NCBI RefSeq assembly: GCF_003234085.1
Contig: NZ_QKSD01000016.1
Coordinates: 31,718-95,717 of the forward strand
DNA from: Curtobacterium sp. MCPF17_052
GTDB lineage: Bacteria; Actinomycetota; Actinomycetes; Actinomycetales; Microbacteriaceae
Length of the DNA: 64,000 nucleotides
Direction of reading: 5' to 3'
Part shown: positions 1 to 8,422 of the stretch, one piece after another
How positions within the stretch are numbered: the stretch's first letter is position 1
Layout: each line of letters starts with the position of its first letter
The notes under the pieces: generated by a model
Told to the model about the DNA's origin: nothing
Database searches by the model: none
Seen by the model: only the letters and a program-made list of their open reading frames with translations
Position numbers and translations under genes: made by a program

Positions 1-1038
1 GCCGAGCAGCTCGCGATCGACCGTGCGAAGGCCCTCTTCGGCGCCGCGTACGCCAACGTCCAGCCGCACTCCGGCGCCACGGCCAACGCCGCGGTCCTGC
101 ACGCGATCGCGTCGGCCGGTGACACCATCCTCGGCCTCGAGCTCGCGCACGGCGGGCACCTGACGCACGGCATGAAGCTCAACTTCTCCGGCCGGATCTA
201 CAACGCCGTCTCGTACGGCGTCGACCCCGAGACCTTCGAGGTCGACTACGACGACATCCGCGCGAAGGCCATCGAGCACCAGCCGAAGGTCCTCATCGCC
301 GGCTGGTCTGCCTACCCCCGTCAGCTTGACTTCGCGAAGTTCCGCGAGATCGCGGACGAGGTGGGCGCGAAGCTCTGGGTCGACATGGCGCACTTCGCCG
401 GTCTCGTCGCCGCGGGACTGCACCCGTCGCCCGTCCCGCACGCCCACGTCGTGTCGTCGACCGTGCACAAGACCCTCGCCGGACCCCGCTCGGGCATCAT
501 CCTGTCCAACGACGAGACGCTGTTCAAGAAGCTGAACTCCGCCGTGTTCCCGGGGCAGCAGGGTGGCCCGCTGATGCACGTCATCGCGGCGAAGGCCACC
601 GCGTTCCTGCTCGCCGGCACCCCCGAGTTCAAGGACCGCCAGGAGCGCACCATCCGCGGCGCCCAGGCCCTCGCGGCGCGCCTGACCCAGCCGGACGCCA
701 AGGCCGCCGGCATCGACGTCCTCACCGGTGGCACCGACGTGCACCTGGTGCTGGTCGACCTGCGCGAGTCCGAGGTCGACGGCAAGCAGGCCGAGGACCT
801 CCTGCACGACGTCGGCATCACCGTGAACCGCAACTCCGTGCCGTTCGACCCGCGTCCGCCGATGGTCACCTCGGGTGTCCGCATCGGGACGTCGGCACTC
901 GCCACCCGCGGGTTCGGCGACGCCGAGTTCACCGAGGTCGCGGACATCATCGCGCTGACGCTGATGCCGGACCCCGACGTGGCAGCACTCTCGGCCCGGG
1001 TGAAGACCCTGACCGACGCGTTCCCGCTCTACGCGTGA
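1..1038 (+). CDS. glyA: Serine hydroxymethyltransferase, 5' end missing
   Basis: This is the C-terminal 345 residues of a PLP-dependent serine hydroxymethyltransferase, which interconverts serine and glycine while charging tetrahydrofolate to 5,10-methylene-THF in the cytoplasm. The frame is open from base 1, so the true start lies outside the window. Visible family features are the substrate-binding stretch around QPHSGATAN, the aspartate region [11 protein letters not shown], and the PLP-lysine segment [13 protein letters not shown], with GQQGGPLMH just after. It ends TGA at 1036-1038, and folD follows 53 bases later on the same strand, so both feed the one-carbon folate pool. Confidence 0.97.
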   Translation, partial: AEQLAIDRAKALFGAAYANVQPHSGATANAAVLHAIASAGDTILGLELAHGGHLTHGMKLNFSGRIYNAVSYGVDPETFEVDYDDIRAKAIEHQPKVLIAGWSAYPRQLDFAKFREIADEVGAKLWVDMAHFAGLVAAGLHPSPVPHAHVVSSTVHKTLAGPRSGIILSNDETLFKKLNSAVFPGQQGGPLMHVIAAKATAFLLAGTPEFKDRQERTIRGAQALAARLTQPDAKAAGIDVLTGGTDVHLVLVDLRESEVDGKQAEDLLHDVGITVNRNSVPFDPRPPMVTSGVRIGTSALATRGFGDAEFTEVADIIALTLMPDPDVAALSARVKTLTDAFPLYA

Positions 1039-1091
1039 GCGGCGCCGTGGCTCCCCTGCCCACTGCTCGGTGGGCGGGGGAGGACTCGGCC

Positions 1092-1967
1092 GTGCGCATC
1101 GACGGCACCGCCCTCGCTGCCCGCACGCTCGAGGAACTCCGTGTCCGTGTCGACCGTCTGCACGAGCGGGGCATCCACCCTGGCCTCGGCACGATCCTCG
1201 TCGGCGAGAACGCCGGCTCGCTGTCCTACGTCGCCGGCAAGCACCGTGACTCGGCGCAGATCGGCATCGAGTCGATCCGCCTGGACCTGCCCACGACCGC
1301 TTCGGCCGCTGACATCCGTGCCGCGATCCTGCAGATGAACGACGACCCCCGGGTCACCGCGTTCATCGTGCAGCTCCCGCTGCCGGAGGGCATCGACCCG
1401 ACGCCGATGCTCGAGCTGATGGACCCCTCGAAGGACGCCGACGGCCTGCACCCGACGAACCTCGGGGAGCTCGTGCTCGCCGTCCCCGGTGGAGCCGGCA
1501 CGATCGACGCGCCCCTGCCGTGCACCCCGCGCGGCATCGTCGAGATGCTCCGTGCCTACGACATCCCGATCCGCGGGAAGCACGTGACGATCATCGGCCA
1601 GGGGCTCACCGTCGGCCGGCCGCTCGGGCTGCTCCTGACCCGTCTCGAGGCCACTGCCACGCTGACGCACTCCCTGACGGCGGACGTCGCGGCCGAGTGC
1701 CGCCGCGCGGACATCGTCATCGCGGCCGCCGGGGTCGCCGGACTCGTCAAGCCGGACTGGGTGCAGCCCGGCGCGGCCGTGATCGACGTCGGCATCACGC
1801 GGGTCGTCAACGAGGAGACCGGCAAGGCGCGCCTGCGCGGTGACGTGGACCCTGCCGTCGCGGCGGTCGCCGGGTTCATGTCGCCGGTCCCCGGCGGCGT
1901 CGGCCCGATGACGCGCGCGATGCTCATGAAGAACGTGGTCGAGGCGGCCGAGCGCCGCCTGCGCTAG
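1092..1967 (+). CDS. folD: Methylenetetrahydrofolate dehydrogenase / methenyl-THF cyclohydrolase
   Basis: This is a bifunctional cytosolic enzyme that oxidises 5,10-methylene-THF with NADP+ and then hydrolyses it to 10-formyl-THF. The protein has 291 aa, usual for FolD. The catalytic lysine region SYVAGKHRD lies near residue 50, the nucleotide-binding loop GQGLTVGRP near 170-180, and the closing motif [10 protein letters not shown] near 267. I chose GTG at 1092 because a GGGGGAGGA ribosome site lies just upstream and homologues begin at this point. The longer frame from GTG 1035 would overlap glyA and adds atypical residues. It is probably co-transcribed with glyA. Confidence 0.95.
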   Translation: MRIDGTALAARTLEELRVRVDRLHERGIHPGLGTILVGENAGSLSYVAGKHRDSAQIGIESIRLDLPTTASAADIRAAILQMNDDPRVTAFIVQLPLPEGIDPTPMLELMDPSKDADGLHPTNLGELVLAVPGGAGTIDAPLPCTPRGIVEMLRAYDIPIRGKHVTIIGQGLTVGRPLGLLLTRLEATATLTHSLTADVAAECRRADIVIAAAGVAGLVKPDWVQPGAAVIDVGITRVVNEETGKARLRGDVDPAVAAVAGFMSPVPGGVGPMTRAMLMKNVVEAAERRLR

Positions 1968-1985
1968 CCGCGGCCGCGGTCCGGA

Positions 1986-2190
1986 ACGCGAAAGCGACAG
2001 ATGTGCGCGGAAGACGCGCGCACATCCGTCGCTTTCGCGTCTCCGACGGCGCGCGCGGCACCGCGTGGCCCCGCGCGGCCCGGCCCGGCGTGAGCGCGCG
2101 GTGGCCCCGCCCGCGAGGCGCGGTGGCGGCCTGGTACGCGAAAGCGACAGATGCGCGCCGTTCAAGCGCGCACATCTGTCGCTTTCGCGT
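1986..2190. repeat. Two copies of a long palindrome, family A
   Basis: Two near-identical palindromes occupy 1986-2040 and 2136-2190 in the gap between convergent folD and galK. Each has arms beginning ACGCGAAAGCGACAGATG and ending with the reverse complement, around a short variable loop, giving stems of about 24 bp. The first copy has a single A/C mismatch near the middle. Two further relatives lie at 29907-30071 in another convergent gap. The sequence is non-coding in every frame I checked. It could work as a bidirectional terminator or as a REP-like mobile palindrome. Confidence 0.85.
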
Positions 2191-2202
2191 CGGGGACGGC
2201 GC

Positions 2203-2244
2203 GGCCGGGAGGCGCGGTGCCGCCCCGACACGCGCCTCCCGGCC
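2203..2244. terminator. Hairpin terminator, GGGAGGC type
   Basis: GGCCGGGAGGCGCG at 2203-2216 pairs perfectly with 2231-2244 around a 14-nt loop. It lies just after the galK stop (galK is on the minus strand). No U tract follows, as usual in high-GC actinobacteria. Confidence 0.7.
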
Positions 2245-2261
2245 GGAGGAAGCCGCGTGGG

Positions 2262-3404
2262 CTACGCGTCGCGGCGCGCGCCCTGCGCCGCGTGCACCGT
2301 GAACACGTTCGGCTCGCGGTACCCGGCCGAGGCGAAGGCGGCGGTGACGGCCGCGGCGATGCGTTCACGAGCCTCCCGGTCGACGAGCGCGATGGCCGCA
2401 CCACCGAAGCCGCCGCCGGTCATGCGTGCGCCGACCGCGCCGTTCGCCACGGCGGTCTCGACCGCGAGGTCGAGTTCCGGCACCGAGATCTCGAAGTCGT
2501 CGCGCATCGACGCGTGCGATGCGACCAGCAGCGAACCGATCGCCCGGGGTCCCTGCTCACGCAGGGTGCGGACGGTGTCGAGGACGCGCTGGTCCTCGGT
2601 CACGATGTGGCGCACCCGGCGGAAGGTCTCGTCGTCGAGGAGCTCCTGCGCGCGCGGCAGGTCCTCGACCGCGACGTCGCGCAGGGCCGGGACACCGAGC
2701 ACCTGCGCGCCCTTCTCGCACGAGTCGCGACGGGCCTTGTAACCGCCGGTGGCGTGAGCGTGCTCGACGCGGGTGTCGATGACGAGGACCTCGAGACCGT
2801 TCGCCTCGAGCGCCAGGTCCACCACGGCGGTGTCGAGCGTGCGGCAGTCGAGGAACACGACGGCGTCCTGCTCGCCGAGGAGCGACGCGGACTGGTCCAT
2901 GATCCCCGTCGGAGCGCCGACCGCGTGGTTCTCGGAGTACTGGCCGACGCGGGCCAGGGTCTTGCGGTCGAGGCCGAGCTCCCACAGGTCGTTGAACGCG
3001 AGGGCCACGCCGCACTCGATCGCCGCACTCGACGACAGACCCGCACCGACCGGCACGTCCGAGTCGATGAAGACGTCGAACCCGGTCCGCCTGTCGAGCG
3101 AGGCGCCGGCCTGCTCCCGGAGCGCCCAGGCGATGCCGAACACGTACGCCGACCAGCCGTCCATGCGGGACGGGTCGAGGTCGTCGAGGGACAGCGTCAC
3201 GGCACCGCCGGACTCGTCGAACGACGAAGCGACGCGGATGACCCGGTCCTCACGGGGAGCGATGTCAGCCGTGGTCCGCCGGTCGATCGCGAAGGGCAGC
3301 ACGTACCCGTCGTTGTAGTCGGTGTGCTCGCCGATCAGGTTGACGCGGCCGGGCGCGGAGTACCGCACCGTCGGCTCGTACCCGAACACCTGTTGGAACG
3401 TCAT
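2262..3404 (-). CDS. galK: Galactokinase
   Basis: This is a GHMP-family kinase that phosphorylates galactose to galactose-1-phosphate with ATP, the first committed Leloir step. The protein has 380 aa, standard length. It contains the galactose-binding signature GRVNLIGEHTDYNDG near residues 19-33, the phosphate loop VPVGAGLSSSAAIE near 115, and the C-terminal GHMP motif ARMTGGGFGGA near 325. ATG at 3402-3404 overlaps the galT stop (ATGA) and has GAGGAGGG upstream, so galT and galK are translationally coupled in the order galT-galK. The longer upstream frame is a galT shadow. Confidence 0.97.
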   Translation of the reverse strand: MTFQQVFGYEPTVRYSAPGRVNLIGEHTDYNDGYVLPFAIDRRTTADIAPREDRVIRVASSFDESGGAVTLSLDDLDPSRMDGWSAYVFGIAWALREQAGASLDRRTGFDVFIDSDVPVGAGLSSSAAIECGVALAFNDLWELGLDRKTLARVGQYSENHAVGAPTGIMDQSASLLGEQDAVVFLDCRTLDTAVVDLALEANGLEVLVIDTRVEHAHATGGYKARRDSCEKGAQVLGVPALRDVAVEDLPRAQELLDDETFRRVRHIVTEDQRVLDTVRTLREQGPRAIGSLLVASHASMRDDFEISVPELDLAVETAVANGAVGARMTGGGFGGAAIALVDREARERIAAAVTAAFASAGYREPNVFTVHAAQGARRDA

Positions 3405-4498
3405 GCTCGTTCGATCCCTCCTCGGATGAACTCGGCCGCCTTCTCGGGGACCAGGTCCCCGATCCAGGCGCCCATCGCGGCTTCGCTGCCGGCCAGGAAC
3501 TTCAACTTGTCCGCCGATCGACGCGGCGACGTGATCTGCAGCATCAGCCGGACGGTGTCGCGTCCGGTGTGCACCGGCGCCTGGTGCCACGCGGCGATGT
3601 ACGGGGTCGGGTCGCCGTAGAGGGCGTCGAGACCGCGGGTCAGGCGCAGGTGCATGTGCGCGAGCTCGTCCTTCTCGGCGTCGGTGAGGCCCGCGAAGTC
3701 CGGCACGTGACGGTGCGGCAGCATGTGGATCTCGATGGGCCAGCGTGCGGCGAACGGCACGAAGGCGGTGAAGTGCTCACCGGCGAGGACGACCCGCTCG
3801 GAACCGCGCTCGTTGGCCAGGTGCTGCTCGAACAGGTCCGGCCCGAAGCGCTCGATCGACGACAGCAGTCGCTGCGTGCGCGGGGTGACGTACGGGTAGG
3901 CGTAGATCTGTCCGTGCGGGTGGTGCAGGGTGACGCCGATGGCCTCGCCGCGGTTCTCGAACGGGAACACCTGCTGGATGCCGGGCATCGCGGACAGCGC
4001 GGCGGTCCGGTCGGCCCACGCCTCGACCACGGTGCGGGCACGCGACTCGGAGATGGACGCGAACGAGCCGCTGGTCTCCGGGGAGAAGCAGACCACCTCG
4101 CAGCGCCCGACCGACCGGAGCTGCCGGTTCAGCCCGACGTCCGACAGCGACTCGAGCGACGACGGTGCATCGTCGCCCACCAGGTCCGGCCCGAACGACG
4201 GCGAGCGGTTCTCGAACACGGCGACGTCGTACCGGCTCGGGATCTCGGACGGGTTCGCAGCGGTCTGCGGTGCGAGCGGGTCCTGGTCGGCGGGCGGCAG
4301 GAACACACGGTTCTGCCGAGCGCTCGCGATCGACACCCACTCACCGGTCAGGACGTCCTGCCGCATCCGGGCCGTCACCGGCCGAGGGTCCAGGACACGC
4401 TCGTCGATGCTGCGCTCCGGGGGCAGCGTCGAATCGGCGTCGTCGAAGTAGAAGAGGTCGCGGCCGTCCGCGAGCGTCGTCGCACGTTTCGTGATCAC
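3401..4498 (-). CDS. galT: Galactose-1-phosphate uridylyltransferase
   Basis: It transfers UMP from UDP-glucose to galactose-1-phosphate through a uridylyl-histidine intermediate. The protein has 365 aa. The active-site signature HHPHGQIYAYPY lies near residues 193-204, preceded by FPFENRGEAIGVTLH, and the C-terminal half has the expected second HIT-like domain with HMLPHRHVPDF. The start is GTG at 4496-4498 with a GAGGG motif about 10 bases upstream. It is divergent from the DeoR-type regulator, with only about 40 bases between the two starts, so that regulator probably controls it. Confidence 0.96.
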   Translation of the reverse strand: MITKRATTLADGRDLFYFDDADSTLPPERSIDERVLDPRPVTARMRQDVLTGEWVSIASARQNRVFLPPADQDPLAPQTAANPSEIPSRYDVAVFENRSPSFGPDLVGDDAPSSLESLSDVGLNRQLRSVGRCEVVCFSPETSGSFASISESRARTVVEAWADRTAALSAMPGIQQVFPFENRGEAIGVTLHHPHGQIYAYPYVTPRTQRLLSSIERFGPDLFEQHLANERGSERVVLAGEHFTAFVPFAARWPIEIHMLPHRHVPDFAGLTDAEKDELAHMHLRLTRGLDALYGDPTPYIAAWHQAPVHTGRDTVRLMLQITSPRRSADKLKFLAGSEAAMGAWIGDLVPEKAAEFIRGGIERA

Positions 4499-4517
4499 CG
4501 CTGCACTCTACCCTCGC

Positions 4518-4557
4518 GCGAAGGGTTGCGAAAGCAAGTGGAAGCAGACGAAACTCG
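4518..4557. promoter_or_regulatory. Possible DeoR operator, 10-bp direct repeats
   Basis: The galT-deoR gap carries four 10-base units in register: GCGAAGGGTT, GCGAAAGCAA, GTGGAAGCAG and ACGAAACTCG. DeoR-family repressors often bind direct repeats spaced by about one helix turn. The assignment is inference from spacing and position, and it overlaps the upstream candidate start of the regulator gene. Confidence 0.35.
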
Positions 4558-5407
4558 TGTTGTGACGTCTGAGGAGCCTCCCGTCCTGCCGGCGCTGCTG
4601 CGCCAGGACCGCATCGTCGCGCTCCTGGACGGTGCCCCGGGCATGGTGCGGACCGCAGCCCTGGCAGCGGCGGTCGGGACGAGCGAGGTGACGGTCCGCC
4701 AGGACCTGGCCGCCCTCGACCGGGAGGCCCGGATCCGTCGGGTGCACGGCGGTGCCGTCCGCCTCCGGGCCGGGTCGCGCGAACGACCGCTCGAGGAGAC
4801 GGCCGTCGAGAACAGCACCGCGAAGGCCGCGATCGGCCGGGCGGCGGCAGACCTGGTGCGCTCCGGGCAGTGCATCGTCCTCGACGTCGGCACCACGCCC
4901 GCAGCGGTCGCCGAGGCCCTGGTCGTCCGCGAGGACCTGGTCGACGTCACCGTCGTCACGAACTCACTCACCACCGCACTCGCGCTCGAACGTGCGATCC
5001 CGCGCTTCACCGTCGTGGTCACCGGCGGGACGCTCCGACCGTTGCAGCACTCGCTCGTCGCGCCGTTCAACGCGACCGTGCTGCCGATGTTGTCCGCCGA
5101 CCTCGTGTTCCTCGGCGGGACCGGTCTGGACGTCGCCCACGGGCTGACCAACGTGAACCTGCCCGAGACCGAGGCGAAGCGGGTCCTCGCGGCGGCGGGC
5201 AGGCGTACGGTCGTGGTCGCGGACGGGTCGAAGTTCGGCCGGGCCGACATCGGCGTGGTGAGCACGCTGCAGGACGTCGACGTCGTCGTCACCGCGGGTG
5301 TCAGCGCGGAGGCGGTCGCCCCGATCCGGGCGGCCGGTGTCCACGTGGTCGTCGCGGATGCACCAGCGGGCAGGACCCGCACATCGGAGAGGAAGCAGAG
5401 ACCATGA
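4538..5407 (+). CDS. DeoR/GlpR-family sugar-responsive regulator
   Basis: This is a predicted transcription factor of about 289 aa. The N-terminal DeoR helix-turn-helix (LLRQDRIVALL, then TSEVTVRQDLAALDREARIRRVHGGAV, near residues 20-75) is followed by a DeoRC sugar-phosphate sensor with the phosphate-binding DVGTTPAAVAEAL and TNSLTTALAL segments. It lies divergent to galT-galK and overlaps the epimerase gene by ATGA, so a role as a galactose or phosphosugar-responsive repressor is inferred. Start choice is uncertain. GTG 4538 has a weak AAGGG 12 bases upstream, and GTG 4562 is a shorter alternative lying beyond the candidate operator. Confidence 0.88.
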   Translation: MEADETRVVTSEEPPVLPALLRQDRIVALLDGAPGMVRTAALAAAVGTSEVTVRQDLAALDREARIRRVHGGAVRLRAGSRERPLEETAVENSTAKAAIGRAAADLVRSGQCIVLDVGTTPAAVAEALVVREDLVDVTVVTNSLTTALALERAIPRFTVVVTGGTLRPLQHSLVAPFNATVLPMLSADLVFLGGTGLDVAHGLTNVNLPETEAKRVLAAAGRRTVVVADGSKFGRADIGVVSTLQDVDVVVTAGVSAEAVAPIRAAGVHVVVADAPAGRTRTSERKQRP

Positions 5408-6339
5408 GCACAGCGGCCCCCACCGGCGGTCAGTACCACCTGCGGCACGCCGGCCCGGACGGTGTCGTCGAGGCTGTCGTCACCGAGGTCGCCGCCGGCC
5501 TCCGCGAACTCCGCGTCGCGGGCTTCGACCTGACCGAGCCGTTCCCCGCGAGCGACGCTCCGGCCGGTGCCAACGGCATCGTCCTCGCGCCGTGGCCGAA
5601 CCGGGTCGCCGGTGGTGCCTGGCAGCTCGACGGGAAGACGCAGCAGCTCGACATCTCGGAGCCGAAGTACGGCAACGCCTCGCACGGGCTGCTCCGGTTC
5701 GCGCCGTACCGGGTGGTGGACCAGACCGAGTCGTCGATCGAGCAGCAGGCCACGATCCACCCCCAGCACGGATGGCCGTTCACCCTGGAGACACGGGTGC
5801 ACCACGAACTCGTCGAGGACGGCATCCGGATCACCCACACGGTGACGAACCGCTCGGGTCGCCCGGCGCCGTTCGCCATCGGGTCCCACCCGTACCTGCG
5901 CGCCGGCGACACCCCGGCCGAGGACCTGGTCATCCGGCTCGACGCCGCGACGGCCTTCACCGTCGACGAGCGCAAGATCCCGAACGGCACCCGGCCGGTC
6001 GAGGGCACGGACGTGGACCTGCGGCAGGGGCGTCGCGCCGGCGACTCGGACCTGGACACGGCGTACACCGACGTGACGCCCGACGCCGAGGGCATCCGTC
6101 GCACGACGCTGCACGGCCCCGAGGGCGACGGCGTCGAGCTGTGGCAGGACGCGTCGTTCCCCTACGTGCAGGTCTTCACGTCCCGCGAGTTCCCCCGCGG
6201 TGACGGCAAGGGACTGGCGGTCGCCGTCGAGCCGATGACCGCGCCCGCCGACGCGCTCAACTCCGGCGAAGGGCTGCGATGGCTGGACGCCGACGAGTCC
6301 TGGACGGGCTCGTGGGGGATCCGCCGCGTCTGGTCCTGA
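5404..6339 (+). CDS. galM: Aldose 1-epimerase (galactose mutarotase family)
   Basis: It interconverts alpha and beta anomers of aldohexoses, supplying alpha-galactose to galactokinase. The protein has 311 aa. Family landmarks are NRVAGGAW, the substrate histidine in NASHGLLR near residue 95, the second histidine in GSHPYLRAG near 160, and the C-terminal catalytic glutamate in AVEPMTAPADA near 280. ATG 5404 overlaps the regulator stop and has GAGAGGAAG upstream. Placement beside galT, galK and a DeoR regulator supports a galactose role, although the exact sugar is not proved by sequence. Confidence 0.9.
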   Translation: MSTAAPTGGQYHLRHAGPDGVVEAVVTEVAAGLRELRVAGFDLTEPFPASDAPAGANGIVLAPWPNRVAGGAWQLDGKTQQLDISEPKYGNASHGLLRFAPYRVVDQTESSIEQQATIHPQHGWPFTLETRVHHELVEDGIRITHTVTNRSGRPAPFAIGSHPYLRAGDTPAEDLVIRLDAATAFTVDERKIPNGTRPVEGTDVDLRQGRRAGDSDLDTAYTDVTPDAEGIRRTTLHGPEGDGVELWQDASFPYVQVFTSREFPRGDGKGLAVAVEPMTAPADALNSGEGLRWLDADESWTGSWGIRRVWS

Positions 6340-6352
6340 CGTCCGTCGCTGC

Positions 6353-6400
6353 GGCGGCCGGTACGGCGGCCGGTCTGGCGGCCGATCTGGCGGCCGATCC
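6353..6400. repeat. Tandem repeat, four 12-bp units
   Basis: Units GGCGGCCGGTAC, GGCGGCCGGTCT, GGCGGCCGATCT and GGCGGCCGATCC stand head to tail just after the epimerase stop. The gap to the convergent next gene is only 63 bases, so the repeat fills it. Confidence 0.85.
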
Positions 6401-6402
6401 GG

Positions 6403-6723
6403 TCAGGCCCGCCGCATCCGCAGAGCTTCGACCGCCAGCGATTCGCTGGGGTAGCGGCCGATCTCCTGCGCCCACGCCGGGTCGTCACCGCGCAGTGCGA
6501 GGAAGTCCTTGCGCTGGCGGACGACGTACCCGAGGACGGCCGTGGAGGTCGCGACCTCGGTGAAGTCCTTGCGGATGTGACGGACGCTGACCTTGGCTCC
6601 GCGCCGCAGCGCGTCGAGCAGGAGGTCGTCGCTCATGGTCGTCCCGGTGGCGGCGGCGAGCTCCACGAGGCGGCGCGCGTCACCGGTGGAGCTGGTCTGC
6701 GTGGCGTCGATGGGCTCGATCAC
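6403..6723 (-). CDS. Small protein of unknown function
   Basis: I do not recognise this family. The likely product is about 106 aa, starting at GTG 6721-6723 (VIEPIDATQTSS). An internal ATG giving MSDDLLLDALRR is a shorter alternative. The sequence is soluble and mostly helical. An N-terminal half resembling a short dimerisation or DNA-binding helix pair (DDLLLDALRRGAKVSVRHIRKDF) is followed by a basic stretch VVRQRKDFLALRG and an Ala/Glu-rich tail. No signal peptide or membrane segment is seen. It stands alone between a convergent epimerase gene and a TetR gene on the same strand. No strong ribosome site precedes either start. Confidence 0.6.
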   Translation of the reverse strand: MIEPIDATQTSSTGDARRLVELAAATGTTMSDDLLLDALRRGAKVSVRHIRKDFTEVATSTAVLGYVVRQRKDFLALRGDDPAWAQEIGRYPSESLAVEALRMRRA

Positions 6724-6885
6724 GATGTACCCCGTTCGGTGTGGTTCGTTCGGTGCTGGAGTCCCGCGATGAGCGGAACCAGGAACGACCATATCGATGC
6801 GAATCCAACAGACGGCTGAGCGGTGCACTGATGTGGACAGAGCGCCGGCCATGGATCGCCTGGGGACGACTTGTACCCCGATGGG

Positions 6886-7524
6886 TCAGCTGGCGCGGCC
6901 CAGGTCCCACACCGGCGGCACGTACTCGCGGGACCATCCCTCGCGCAGACGCGTCACCGCCCGGTCGAACGACTCGAGCAGGTCCATCTCCGGGCGGACC
7001 ATCGACTGCAGCTGCAGGCCCTCGTACGTGGCCAGGAGCTGCTCCGCGCCACGGGACGGCTCCATCGTGTGTGGCTCCCGACCGGCGGCGATGTCCTGCA
7101 TGAGGCTCTGCTGCACGAACCCGTGGAACCGACGCCAGCGAGCGTGCAGCATCGGCGCGAGCGGGTGCTTCGGAGCTGCGGCGATGTTCAGCGTCGAGGT
7201 GAGGAAGCGCATCAGCGACGGGTCCTCGATGTTGGCGGTGACGATCGCGCGGAGGAACCGGATGGTCCCCAGCTCGGCGGCGATCGGCGTCAGCGGACCC
7301 GTCCGGCGGTCGTTCCACCGGTCGATGGTCGCCAGGAGCAGGCCGTCCCAGCTGGGGAACGACGCCTCGAGGGTCGCGATGGTGGCGTCCGCCTCGTCGG
7401 CGACGCGGGCGGGGGTGACTTCGTGCATGGGCAGTTCGTGGAGCACCCGGATCATCGCGTCGACGATCTGCGTACGGGTGAAGACGTCGTCGTGCGGTGC
7501 GGAGTCCATGTCGGGGCTGGGCAT
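6886..7524 (-). CDS. TetR/AcrR-family transcriptional regulator
   Basis: This predicted repressor has 212 aa. The N-terminal helix-turn-helix region (TRTQIVDAMIRVLHELPMHEVTPARVADEADATIATLEASFPSWDGLL, about residues 16-62) fits the TetR pattern. The rest is a helical ligand-binding and dimerisation domain of unknown ligand. The closest gene on the same strand is the small unknown ORF at 6403-6723, about 160 bases downstream, which may be a target. The start is ATG at 7522-7524. No palindromic operator is obvious in the 150 bases upstream. Confidence 0.85.
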   Translation of the reverse strand: MPSPDMDSAPHDDVFTRTQIVDAMIRVLHELPMHEVTPARVADEADATIATLEASFPSWDGLLLATIDRWNDRRTGPLTPIAAELGTIRFLRAIVTANIEDPSLMRFLTSTLNIAAAPKHPLAPMLHARWRRFHGFVQQSLMQDIAAGREPHTMEPSRGAEQLLATYEGLQLQSMVRPEMDLLESFDRAVTRLREGWSREYVPPVWDLGRAS

Positions 7525-7633
7525 GTCAGCACCACATCACATCGGCCGCGCGACGGGGTACCCCCACAACGAGCATGCTGTCCGATCTGCGAAACGGGTG
7601 CACCCCCACTCCGGGCGGACGAGAGGGTCGGCG

Positions 7634-7662
7634 CCGTGGGGCTCGAACCCGGGGCCCTCGGA
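7634..7662 (-). repeat. Partial copy of the tRNA-Lys 3' part
   Basis: Bases 7634-7662 repeat 7683-7711, the T-arm and variable region of the adjacent tRNA-Lys, with 26 of 29 positions identical. They include a shared 16-base core covering the T loop. The copy lies 49 bases beyond the tRNA 3' end and cannot fold as a tRNA. It may be a remnant of an attachment site or a slippage duplication. Confidence 0.7.
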
Positions 7663-7676
7663 CGAAGCGGCTGAGG

Positions 7677-7749
7677 TGGGCCCCGTGGGGCTCGAACCCA
7701 CGACCCTCGGATTAAAAGTCCGGTGCTCTACCAACTGAGCTAGAGGCCC
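7677..7749 (-). tRNA. tRNA-Lys (anticodon TTT)
   Basis: The minus strand folds as a 73-nt tRNA. The acceptor stem is GGGCCTC with GGGGCCC, the D arm GCTC-AGTTGGTA-GAGC, the anticodon arm CCGGA-CTTTTAA-TCCGA with TTT at 34-36, and the T arm GTGGG-TTCGAGC-CCCAC, with discriminator A. CCA is not encoded. Confidence 0.97.
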
Positions 7750-7780
7750 TCGCACACAAGGGTATCGGGCGAGCAGCGCC

Positions 7781-7786
7781 TACACT
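7781..7786 (+). promoter_or_regulatory. -10-like TACACT, leaderless arrangement
   Basis: TACACT lies 6 bases before the GTG start at 7793, leaving no room for a ribosome site. Transcription would begin at or next to the start codon. Confidence 0.6.
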
Positions 7787-7792
7787 GTCGCG

Positions 7793-8422
7793 GTGCCTCG
7801 CGAACACCACCGTCCCGTCCAGTTCACCGATGCCGAGTTCGCCGCCATCAAGGGCGGTGAGGACCCGGCCCTGGTGAACCGCGTCGCGCACGACACCGCG
7901 AACGCGCTGCTGCACCGGGTGCGCGAGGACCCGGACCCGGCCGTCGTCGAGCGCCTGGTCACCTACACGGACGTGCACGGTATCGACGCGATCGCGGAAC
8001 TCTGGGCACGCGTGGGGCCGCACACCCTGCCGGGGGCTCTCTGGCGCATCTACCTGGTCCGCACGGTGATCCGGCAGAACCCGGAGGAGATCGCGTACCT
8101 CTTCGAGCGGGGGACGCAGCTCATCGGCACGATCGACCAGGCGGTCGCGGGTGCCGAGGAACCGACGGGCCCGGCGGAGATCCTGACGCTGTCGGACCGG
8201 ATCCTGCACGGGCTCTACACGGGCGACTTCGCGGTGGCGCTCGAGCGCGGTGCGGCCTTCGCGCGGTTGACCGCGGCGGGGGCGACCTCGGTGGCGGACG
8301 ACTCGGACGTCTCGGCGGCGGAGCGCGCCTCGGCGCTGACGACCCGCGCCTTCCGACTCGCGGAACTCGCCGAGGACCTGTCGGCCGCAGCAGCGCTCTG
8401 GCGCCGCGAGAGCCTCGACTGA
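7793..8422 (+). CDS. Conserved protein of unknown function, 209 aa
   Basis: I do not recognise a named domain. The protein is soluble, acidic and mainly helical, without signal peptide or membrane segments. Notable stretches are FTDAEFAAIKGGEDPALVNRVAHDTANALLHRV, ELWARVGPHTLPGALWRIYLVRTVIRQNPEEIAYLFERG and an Ala-rich C-terminus. Codon use matches core genes, which argues for a vertically inherited actinobacterial gene. The start GTG 7793 is preceded by a -10-like TACACT at only 6 bases, so the mRNA is probably leaderless. The stop codon falls in the first unit of a 14-bp tandem repeat. Confidence 0.85.
   Translation: MPREHHRPVQFTDAEFAAIKGGEDPALVNRVAHDTANALLHRVREDPDPAVVERLVTYTDVHGIDAIAELWARVGPHTLPGALWRIYLVRTVIRQNPEEIAYLFERGTQLIGTIDQAVAGAEEPTGPAEILTLSDRILHGLYTGDFAVALERGAAFARLTAAGATSVADDSDVSAAERASALTTRAFRLAELAEDLSAAAALWRRESLD

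Noticed and set aside
7634..7662. Second tRNA gene
   Set aside because: Only the T-arm and variable region are present; no acceptor, D or anticodon arm can form.
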